Shown here: one piece after another, positions 1 to 5,524 of the stretch
Position numbering within the stretch: position 1 is the first letter of the stretch
How the letters are laid out: each line of letters starts with the position of its first letter
From: Thermoplasmata archaeon
GTDB lineage: Archaea > Thermoplasmatota > Thermoplasmata > Lutacidiplasmatales > UBA184
Reading direction: 5' to 3'
Assembly (NCBI GenBank): GCA_022749905.1
Contig: JAKIWU010000077.1
Coordinates: 1-6,563 of the forward strand
DNA length: 6,563 bases
Made by a program: the position numbers and the translations under genes
The notes under the pieces: generated by a model
What the model was told of the DNA's origin: nothing
The model's database searches: none
What the model saw: the letters and a program-made list of their open reading frames with translations, nothing else

Positions 1-439
1 CGCCCAGCCCGACCAAGATCAGCAACAGGTAGAGGTTGAGGGGGCGGAGTAGGTCCACCGGAAGGCAAACCGAGTAACCGACGACGGCGCCAGCTACGAG
101 TGCGACTACCAGGACGATCGGGAAGAAGGTGCGATGGCCAAGCTGAGTCCGGTCCGCTTCGTGCGACTGCGTGCGCGGAGTTCCCGTAACGCGGGAGAGG
201 CCGACCGCGGCGAGGCCCGTCGATCCGAGAAGGATCGCGGTGAACAGGAAGGCGAGAGGGATCGCGGAGAGAAGCCCGGCGACGGGGAACGACCCGATCG
301 TCGCACCGAGGATGAACACAAGGGTCACGATGGAAGCCTCGGTCGCCCGAGGAATCCAAGTACCGGACGGATGCCAGACCCGGCCGCCGACGAAGCCGGC
401 GGCGAGAGCGACGTAGAGGAACGGGTCGAAGCTCGTCAC
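1..439 (-). CDS. Multi-pass membrane protein, possibly LysO/DUF340-family exporter (C-terminal part cut off by window edge)
   Basis: I see an open frame of 146 codons running off the left edge, starting at GTG 439-437. No other start codon lies in this frame between the purA stop and this GTG. The protein is strongly hydrophobic: segments near residues 6-21, 36-51 and 53-80, a polar loop at about 85-104 (TGTPRTQSHEADRTQLGHRT), then segments at about 105-125 and 134-146. The short N-terminus (DPFLYVALAAGFVGGR), the pattern of an LxFILGATIG-type helix, and a later LYLLLILVGLG helix resemble the LysO (DUF340) lysine/cationic amino-acid exporters. That family assignment is from memory and only moderate. 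The gene follows purA by 25 bp on the same strand, so co-transcription is likely. No SD is evident. By hand count about 28 of 146 codons end in A or T. It could instead be an unrelated small transporter. Confidence 0.75.
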   Translation of the reverse strand, partial: MTSFDPFLYVALAAGFVGGRVWHPSGTWIPRATEASIVTLVFILGATIGSFPVAGLLSAIPLAFLFTAILLGSTGLAAVGLSRVTGTPRTQSHEADRTQLGHRTFFPIVLVVALVAGAVVGYSVCLPVDLLRPLNLYLLLILVGLG

Positions 440-464
440 AGGCCCGGACGCGGGTGCGGACGAA

Positions 465-1805
465 CTAGCCCGACCAGGGGGCGACAGCGTCGGTCATCCT
501 CGATGGCGCTCCTCGCCCCATCCAGAGGGTGTCCTCGCGCGCCGAGCCGAAGCTCACGAACTCCACCGGGACCCGCGTTTGTTCGTGCAGGTAGGTGAGG
601 AATCGCCGGAGCTCCGCAGGGAGAGCCTTAGCTCCCTCGCGCCGGAGCCGTTCCTTGAGGCGCTCGGTGAACTTGGGCCACGAAGGGAAGCGCTCGTACG
701 CCGGCATCACCTTCGCGAGATCCTCGGCGACGGGAGGCGGGTAGTCCGTCAGCGTCTCGCCGGCAGGGGTCACGTACTGGGTGCAGACCGGGATCTCATC
801 GAGGCCGCCGAGGACATCGACCTTAGTGATGGCGAGCGAGGTGAACCCGTTGAGGCGGGTCGCGTAGCGGAGCATCACGAGGTCAAGCCACCCGCAGCGT
901 CGAGGACGACCGGTCGTCGCGCCACGCTCGGATCCGGCTTTCCGCAGGTACTCGCCCATCTCGCCTTCGACCTCGGTCGGGAACGGTCCCGCGCCCACCC
1001 GGGTCGCGTACGCCTTCGCCACTCCGACCGACTCATCGAGCTCCTGCGGCGGGATCCCGCTCCCCATCAGAGCGCCCGCGCTCGTCGGATGCGAGCTCGT
1101 CACGTACGGGTAGGTTCCGAAGTCGATGTCGAGGAGGACGCTCTGCGCGCCCTCGAGAAGGATCGGTTCGGAGCGCTCGATCGCCCCCCAGAGGATCGGT
1201 TCGGTCGCCCGCACGTACGGGGCGAGCCGGCTTCCCACTTCGGCGAGCCGGCTGCGGAGCTCCGCGATGGGGGGAAGCCCCGGGAGGTGAGCCTTCTTCC
1301 GGTAGAGGAGGTCGAGGCGTGAGGCGAGGATCTCGTGCCGCAGGAGGTCGGCGATCCGGAGCCCCCAACGGCCGTATCGGTCCGCGTACACGGGCCCGAT
1401 CCCGCGGCGCGTCGTGCCGAGGCCCGCCGAGGAGGAACCGCCCTGACGGACCGACTCTTCCCATCCGTCCTCGATCTCGTGGAGTGGGAGGAGGACGTGG
1501 GCTCGCTCGGAGAGGACGGGCTCACCGTGGAGAAGGTGGCGGTTCCGAAGGTCCGCGAGTTCCGTCTCGTAGCCGAACGGGTCGATCACCATCCCTGGTC
1601 CGCTAATCCCGAGGACGCCGGGCCGGAGCACACCGCACGAGACCTGGTGCAGCACGGCCGTCCCAGCGGCGAGGTGGACGGTATGGCCCGTGTTCGGACC
1701 CCCTCCGGTGCGGACGACGTAGCGGAACCTCGAGGCGAGCCAGTCGGTGATCTTTCCCTTGCCCTCGTCGCCGAACTGGGCGCCGACGACGACGGTGACC
1801 GGCAT
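465..1805 (-). CDS. purA: Adenylosuccinate synthetase
   Basis: This cytoplasmic enzyme joins IMP and aspartate using GTP to give adenylosuccinate, the first committed step from IMP to AMP. The protein is 446 residues, near the usual ~430. Visible motifs in order: P-loop GDEGKGK (12-18, catalytic Asp13), GGGPNTGHT (34-42, catalytic His41), TTRRGIGPVYADR (131-143, IMP contacts), EGAQ (218-221), TYPYVTSS (231-238), the GAGPFPTE segment (271-278), the aspartate loop TTGRPRRCGW (297-306, with Arg300 and Arg302) and TKVD (327-330, guanine specificity). The last guanine motif, usually S-x-GPDR, reads SFGSARED (418-425), so the proline is replaced by serine. The EGAQG glycine is also serine, and SSN after TYPYVT is SSH. 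A tail of about 19 residues follows the usual end. ATG 1805 places the P-loop at its normal distance and has AGGGG four bases upstream. Divergent from the aminotransferase; probably leads an operon with the downstream membrane gene. Confidence 0.97.
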   Translation of the reverse strand: MPVTVVVGAQFGDEGKGKITDWLASRFRYVVRTGGGPNTGHTVHLAAGTAVLHQVSCGVLRPGVLGISGPGMVIDPFGYETELADLRNRHLLHGEPVLSERAHVLLPLHEIEDGWEESVRQGGSSSAGLGTTRRGIGPVYADRYGRWGLRIADLLRHEILASRLDLLYRKKAHLPGLPPIAELRSRLAEVGSRLAPYVRATEPILWGAIERSEPILLEGAQSVLLDIDFGTYPYVTSSHPTSAGALMGSGIPPQELDESVGVAKAYATRVGAGPFPTEVEGEMGEYLRKAGSERGATTGRPRRCGWLDLVMLRYATRLNGFTSLAITKVDVLGGLDEIPVCTQYVTPAGETLTDYPPPVAEDLAKVMPAYERFPSWPKFTERLKERLRREGAKALPAELRRFLTYLHEQTRVPVEFVSFGSAREDTLWMGRGAPSRMTDAVAPWSG

Positions 1806-1809
1806 TCGA

Positions 1810-1814
1810 CCCCT
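1810..1814 (-). promoter_or_regulatory. Weak Shine-Dalgarno-like site for purA
   Basis: On the minus strand AGGGG lies four bases before the purA ATG. It matches only part of an anti-SD and the spacing is short, so it supports but does not prove the start; the P-loop position in the protein is the stronger argument. Confidence 0.3.
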
Positions 1815-1875
1815 GCGAGCGCGTGGGAGCTCGGGGAGTAGAAGAGGGCTATGGGCAGCAGAGCACGGCGCGGAC

Positions 1876-1895
1876 CGAAACCGGCGAGCGTTTCG
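1876..1895. repeat. Inverted repeat CGAAAC-N8-GTTTCG, possible operator
   Basis: The two six-base arms (1876-1881 and 1890-1895) are perfect inverse complements around an eight-base spacer. The element lies in the divergent promoter region, just upstream of the TATA-like element for the aminotransferase, where a regulator could bind. A six-base repeat with free spacer length can easily occur by chance in a region of this size, so the regulatory reading is speculative. Confidence 0.3.
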
Positions 1896-1902
1896 TCGGC
1901 AA

Positions 1903-1910
1903 CTGTAAAG
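1903..1910 (+). promoter_or_regulatory. TATA-like element for the aminotransferase
   Basis: CTGTAAAG is one of the few AT-rich spots in the divergent region. Its centre lies about 29 bases before the GTG start at 1936. Archaeal TATA boxes sit about 26-30 bases upstream of transcription starts, so this would place transcription at or near the start codon and give a leaderless mRNA, consistent with the absence of an SD. The match to the archaeal TATA consensus is only partial, and the reading assumes the organism is an archaeon. Confidence 0.35.
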
Positions 1911-1935
1911 AAGGCAGGTCCGGTCGCGCGGTCCT

Positions 1936-3063
1936 GTGGTCGCTCAGCGGGCCCGCGGCGTGCAGATTTCGGGCATCCGGAAGATGTTCGAGGGGGCGCC
2001 CGCCCACGCGATCAACCTCGGTCTCGGCGAGCCGGACTTCGATCCCCCGAAAGTCGTCATCGACGCGCTGTGCGCCGCGGTCCAGAATGGACAGAACCAC
2101 TACGGTCCCTCGGCAGGGATACCCGCGCTGCGCGCGAAGATCGCGAGCCTCTACCGCGCGCGCGACCCTGCGACCGCCATCGATAACGTGCTCGTGACCG
2201 GGAGCGGATCCGAGGGCCTCATGGCCACGGCCCTCACGATCTACGATCCGGGCGACGAGGTTCTCGTCCCGGATCCGGGCTTCGTCCTCTACGCTCCGCA
2301 CGCCCGCCTCGCCGGTGCCTTCCCCGTGCCGTACGAGCTTCGCGAGGACCGAGGGTTCGAGCCGGACTTCGACCAGCTCGAGGCGAGCGTGACCCCACGC
2401 ACCCGAGCGATCGTCGTGAACTCCCCATCGAACCCGACGGGGGGTGTCTTCTCCTCCTCGGTGGTGGATCGCGTCGTCGCGTTCGCCGAGAAGCACGATC
2501 TCACGATCGTCTCCGACGAGGTCTACGACGAGATGGTCTACGAGGGTACGTTCGCCTCCTTCTGGGGCCGCTCGGAGCGCGTGATCGTCGTCAATTCGTT
2601 CTCGAAGCGCCTCGCGATGACGGGCTGGCGGTTGGGCTTCCTCCTCGCGCCGGCCACGCTCGCCCCCGAGATCAACAAGGTCCACTACCACGTCATGGCC
2701 TGCCCCTCGACCCCGGCGCAGGTCGCCGCGCTCGCCGGGCTCGAGCTCGGTTCCGCTGCGACCCGCCCGATGATGCGAGAGTTCCGAGCACGGCGCGCGA
2801 TCGTCGTCCGAGAACTCAACCGGATCCCCGGGATGACCTGCGTACCGCCCGCGGGCGCCTTCTACGCCTTTCCGAGGTTCGACTGGCCGAAGACGCCCAC
2901 CGAGGTCGCTTACGCGCTCCTCCGTCGTGGACTCATCACCACCCCCGGCGATGCGTTCGGGGCCCTCGGAGCGGCCCATCTCCGCATCTCCTTCGCGGCG
3001 TCGCGCGCCGACCTCACGAAAGGGATCGGGATCCTACGTGCCTACGCGAAGGAGGTGAGCTAG
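1936..3063 (+). CDS. Class I/II PLP-dependent aminotransferase (aspartate aminotransferase-like)
   Basis: This 375-residue cytoplasmic enzyme would move an amino group between an amino acid and a 2-oxo acid. Fold-type I motifs appear in order: SGIRKMFE (12-19), NLGLGEPDF (27-35), the cofactor phosphate-binding turn TGSGSEG (88-94), PGFVLY (114-119), SPSNPTG (163-169, Asn166), SDEVY (193-197, Asp194 and Tyr197), SFSKRLAMTGWRLG (221-234) with Schiff-base Lys224 and Arg232, and Arg350 in LRISFA for the substrate carboxylate. Length and motifs are complete. The start is well fixed: an in-frame TAA at 1906 is followed by no start codon until GTG 1936, and starting later would cut the conserved N-terminus. 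There is no SD. The exact substrate (aspartate, aromatic, alanine or other) cannot be told. It is divergent from purA, which consumes aspartate, and is followed at once by a small SD-bearing frame. Confidence 0.95.
   Translation: MVAQRARGVQISGIRKMFEGAPAHAINLGLGEPDFDPPKVVIDALCAAVQNGQNHYGPSAGIPALRAKIASLYRARDPATAIDNVLVTGSGSEGLMATALTIYDPGDEVLVPDPGFVLYAPHARLAGAFPVPYELREDRGFEPDFDQLEASVTPRTRAIVVNSPSNPTGGVFSSSVVDRVVAFAEKHDLTIVSDEVYDEMVYEGTFASFWGRSERVIVVNSFSKRLAMTGWRLGFLLAPATLAPEINKVHYHVMACPSTPAQVAALAGLELGSAATRPMMREFRARRAIVVRELNRIPGMTCVPPAGAFYAFPRFDWPKTPTEVAYALLRRGLITTPGDAFGALGAAHLRISFAASRADLTKGIGILRAYAKEVS
3051..3058 (+). promoter_or_regulatory. Perfect Shine-Dalgarno site GGAGGTGA for the small ORF
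   Basis: GGAGGTGA fully complements the conserved 3' end of 16S rRNA (UCACCUCC). It lies inside the last codons of the aminotransferase, six bases before the GTG at 3065. It is the best SD match I found ahead of any start in the window. The same bases encode the aminotransferase C-terminus (Lys-Glu-Val-Ser region), so chance is possible. Confidence 0.65.
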
Positions 3064-3064
3064 C

Positions 3065-3208
3065 GTGCTCCTTCGGCTGATCGCGCTCATGCTCCAGGGT
3101 GCGACGGCCGCGAAACGCGGTGAGGAACGCCGTGCGCTCGCGACGCTCTCCCGCGAGATCCGATCCCTCGAGCGTCAGGCCGCGCGAACCCCTGCGAGCA
3201 GGGCGTAG
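3065..3208 (+). CDS. Small basic helical protein, 47 aa, unknown function
   Basis: I do not recognise this protein. The frame opens with GTG one base after the aminotransferase stop and ends with TAG at 3206-3208. A perfect SD sits six bases before the GTG, which suggests translational coupling to the aminotransferase. The product has a hydrophobic N-terminus (MLLRLIALMLQGATAA) and then a charged stretch rich in Arg and Glu. Leu25, Leu28, Ile32 and Leu35 have 3-4-3 spacing typical of a short coiled coil or amphipathic helix. There are about ten basic and four acidic residues. About 37 of 47 codons end in G or C, as expected of coding sequence here, though the general GC richness weakens that argument. 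Its last 34 bases overlap the 3' end of the convergent glycosyltransferase gene. It could be a chance frame; homologues in related genomes would decide. Confidence 0.5.
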   Translation: MLLRLIALMLQGATAAKRGEERRALATLSREIRSLERQAARTPASRA

Positions 3209-4338
3209 ACCCTGCGGTGCGCGGCAACGCACCGTTCCCACGAAAATCGATCGACCCATGTCCGCGCCGCATCGACCCCGGGCCGGAAGGTTCCCGGTGA
3301 CCGAACCACATCGTGGAGCGCCTCTGCGAGAGCCTTGGGCGAGCCGTGCGGCACGAGACGACCCACACGGCCACGATCCAGGACCTCCGGAACCCCCCCG
3401 ACGCTCGTCGCGATGATCGGGACCCCCGAGGCCATCGCCTCAAGGAGGACGAGCCCGAACGCCTCCCATTCCGAAGGGAGGACGAACGCAGCGGCGCCGC
3501 GGAACATGCTCTGGTATTCGTCGGGGTCGGCGACGTATCCCATCCAGCTCACGTAGGCTTCGATCCCGAGCAGCCGGGCCAGCGCCTCGAGGCGTGGACG
3601 TTCTCCCCAGTCGCGCCCGACGAGGACGAGAGGAAGACGGTCCGGCGGTGGCACGAGGGCGAGCGCGTGCAGGAGGACCTCAAGTCCCTTGTTCGGTGCG
3701 ATCCGGCCCGCGTACAGGAGGTAGCGAGACGGTAGGCTGTCGGGCCGAGCCCCGACGGAGGCGTTCCGCCACACCCCGAGGTCGATCCCGGGCGGGATGA
3801 TGTGGATGCGCTCCGAGGGCGCGAATCCTCCCAGGAGGCCCGCCTCCAGAGCGGTCTCCGCGACGAGGGCGGATGCGATCCGGTACGCGCTCGCGCCGAA
3901 CAGCACATCCTGCAGGCGGAGGAGGGCGCGTTTTCGGACCGGCTCCCGCCGATCGGCCGGATGATAGTGGGTGGAGACCACGAGCGGGATGCGGAGAGCC
4001 CGCGCGACGAGGGCGCACTCGAGGACGTGGCCGTACCGGTGCGAATGGGCGTGGATCACCTCCGGGCGGTCCCGCGCGAGGGCCCCGATGAGCCCCACCA
4101 TGAGCGGCATGGTGACCCCGGGCACGAGGCGCCGGTAGACCGGGAACCGCTCGACCGGGACGCCGTCGACGTTCGGCGCGAATCGGGAACGTCGTTCCCA
4201 CCGGCCCTCGTCGTAGAGGTCGCTCGCGTACACCGTCACGTCGTCGCCCGACGTGCGAAGGCGACGGGAGAGCTCCCGCACCGTGGTCTCGACGCCGCCC
4301 GGGGCGTCGAAGCGCAGGGAGACCTGAGCGATCCTCAT
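3175..4338 (-). CDS. GT4-family glycosyltransferase (second of a tandem pair)
   Basis: This 387-residue protein has the complete GT-B layout of retaining GT4 glycosyltransferases, which move a sugar from a nucleotide-sugar to an acceptor, usually at the cytoplasmic face of the membrane. The N-terminal domain carries the glycine-rich acceptor-side loop (APGGVE, 12-17), HAHSHRYGH (96-104) and STHYHP (122-127). The C-terminal domain carries GRIAPNKGLE (211-220, with Arg212 and Lys217 positioned for the donor phosphates) and the EX7E motif Glu292...Glu300 in WEAFGLVLLEA, followed by SVGGVPEV. No signal peptide or transmembrane helix is evident. ATG 4338 overlaps the stop of the upstream glycosyltransferase in an ATGA, which points to coupled translation. 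The two enzymes share the MRIA start, overall plan and EAFGLVLLEA, so they may be old duplicates. Donor and acceptor cannot be assigned. The gene ends in a convergent overlap with the small plus-strand frame. Confidence 0.93.
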   Translation of the reverse strand: MRIAQVSLRFDAPGGVETTVRELSRRLRTSGDDVTVYASDLYDEGRWERRSRFAPNVDGVPVERFPVYRRLVPGVTMPLMVGLIGALARDRPEVIHAHSHRYGHVLECALVARALRIPLVVSTHYHPADRREPVRKRALLRLQDVLFGASAYRIASALVAETALEAGLLGGFAPSERIHIIPPGIDLGVWRNASVGARPDSLPSRYLLYAGRIAPNKGLEVLLHALALVPPPDRLPLVLVGRDWGERPRLEALARLLGIEAYVSWMGYVADPDEYQSMFRGAAAFVLPSEWEAFGLVLLEAMASGVPIIATSVGGVPEVLDRGRVGRLVPHGSPKALAEALHDVVRSPGTFRPGVDAARTWVDRFSWERCVAAHRRVYALLAGVRAA

Positions 4339-5516
4339 GGCCGGAGAGCCAGCTCGAACACGTCGACGAGCCGGTCGACGACGCGATCCCAGCTGTACCG
4401 GGGGACGACCTCGCGCCGCCCGTACTCCCCCATCTGCACGCGCGTGCCTTCGTCGTTCCAGAGGTCGAGGATCGCGGCGCGCAGCGCGCTCGCATTGCGA
4501 GGCTCCACGAGGCGCCCGGCCTTCCCGTCCTCGATGAACTCCGGGATCCCTCCGACGGAGCTCGCGATCACGGGCGTGCCCTGGGCGAGCGCTTCCAGAA
4601 GGACGAGGCCGAACGCCTCGTAGTCGCTCGGAAGGACGAACAGACGTGCCTCGGAGAACGCGGAGGCGAGCCGGGCCTCATCCGAAAGGAATCCGGTGAG
4701 ATGCACCCGACCCGAAAGACCGAGGGTGACGATGCGGGCCTCGAGCGACGCTCGCATCCCCCCGTCCTCCCCGATGAGGACCAGGTGGGACGCGGGTTCC
4801 CGCTGGCTGAGCGTCTGAAAGGCGTCGAGGAGGGGGATGAGCCCCTTGTTCGAAGCGAGACGGCCGACGAAGAGGAGGAAGGGGCCGTCGAGGCCGAGCG
4901 AGCGCGAGAAGGGCCTGTCTCCGGGCAACGGAGCGGGAAGGGGGGCGTATCCCGGGGGGATCGTGGCGATGGGCGGCAGGTGGAACGGGTATTCCCGGAT
5001 CAGTCTCTCCTCCGCTTGGGTCTGGACGATCAGCCGGCGCGCGTCCGCGAGGACCGGCGCGGCGAGCCGGCGATCGTAGTAGTTCCGCAGGGCGTGGCGG
5101 AGCCGCCCGCCTTCGATCGACCACGGAGGGTGGAAGTGGGCGGTGAGGACGTACGGGGTCCCGGTCCGTCGGAAGAACCGGCGCGCGACGGTTGCTTGGT
5201 GGGTGCCGTACGTGTGGACGTGCACGATGTCCGGTCGAAAGCGCTCGAGCGTCCTCGCAAGGCCGAGCACGAACGGGTAGTGGAGCTCCCCCGGCAGGGA
5301 GACCGCGCGCAGGCGAACGACCTCGACGCCATCGATGAGCTCGCGCCGTGGGACCGCTCTAGGGAGTCTCTGCCAAGGGAACTCCCGGTAGAGGTCGGTG
5401 GTGAGGACCGCCACCGCGTGACCCTGCGCCGACAGTCGCCGGGCGATTTCGCCCACGTGCCGCTCGACGCCGCCCGGGCCCGGCGGGTAGCGGGTCGAGA
5501 GCTCGGCGATCCGCAC
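4335..5516 (-). CDS. GT4-family glycosyltransferase (first of a tandem pair)
   Basis: This 393-residue protein has the same GT-B plan as its downstream neighbour. The N-terminal domain has PPGPGGVERH (11-20), VHVHTYGTHQ (98-107) and LTAHFHPPWS (124-133). The C-terminal domain has VGRLASNKGL (217-226, with Arg219 and Lys224 in the donor-phosphate positions), a GEDGG loop (249-253), the EX7E motif Glu300...Glu308 in YEAFGLVLLEA, and SVGGIPEF. It is full length for the family with no membrane segments. The start is GTG 5516, eight bases after the M20 stop; it gives the usual N-terminal beta strand MRIAELSTRY directly and has no SD. It is likely co-transcribed with the M20 hydrolase and coupled to the next glycosyltransferase. 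Sugar donor and acceptor are unknown; related families make glycolipids, cell-surface glycans or glycosylated thiols. Confidence 0.93.
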   Translation of the reverse strand: MRIAELSTRYPPGPGGVERHVGEIARRLSAQGHAVAVLTTDLYREFPWQRLPRAVPRRELIDGVEVVRLRAVSLPGELHYPFVLGLARTLERFRPDIVHVHTYGTHQATVARRFFRRTGTPYVLTAHFHPPWSIEGGRLRHALRNYYDRRLAAPVLADARRLIVQTQAEERLIREYPFHLPPIATIPPGYAPLPAPLPGDRPFSRSLGLDGPFLLFVGRLASNKGLIPLLDAFQTLSQREPASHLVLIGEDGGMRASLEARIVTLGLSGRVHLTGFLSDEARLASAFSEARLFVLPSDYEAFGLVLLEALAQGTPVIASSVGGIPEFIEDGKAGRLVEPRNASALRAAILDLWNDEGTRVQMGEYGRREVVPRYSWDRVVDRLVDVFELALRP

Positions 5517-5524
5517 GGGCCGGC

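Larger units (their letters stand above)
1806..1935. promoter_or_regulatory. Divergent intergenic region between purA and the aminotransferase
   Basis: These 130 bases separate two divergently read genes, so both promoters must lie here unless the genes are expressed from farther away. I see no convincing gene inside it. On the plus side there is an AT-richer TGTAAAG element at a distance that fits an archaeal TATA box for a leaderless transcript, and an inverted repeat just upstream of it. On the minus side the best TATA candidate is the weak TTCTACT at about 1838-1844, 33-39 bases from the purA start. The rest is GC-rich and featureless to the eye. Confidence 0.6.

Noticed and set aside
134..598. 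Plus-strand 154-codon frame at the left end
   Set aside because: It is Arg/Gly/Pro/Asp-rich low-complexity protein typical of antisense frames in GC-rich DNA. The opposite strand encodes a sensible membrane protein and the end of purA.
579..1322. Plus-strand 247-codon frame inside purA
   Set aside because: It is antisense to conserved PurA motifs and its translation is Arg/Glu-rich without recognisable domains.
1849..2979. Minus-strand 376-codon frame across the aminotransferase
   Set aside because: It is antisense to an unmistakable aminotransferase with all cofactor motifs. Its composition (Arg, Gly, Asp, Glu) is that of a GC-driven shadow frame.
3064..3174. Intrinsic terminator between the aminotransferase and the convergent glycosyltransferase
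   Set aside because: I found no stable hairpin followed by a T run on either strand; the stretch is better explained by the small SD-bearing frame.
3802..4623. Plus-strand 273-codon frame opposite the glycosyltransferase pair
   Set aside because: It runs antisense across the ATGA junction of two conserved genes and shows no motifs.
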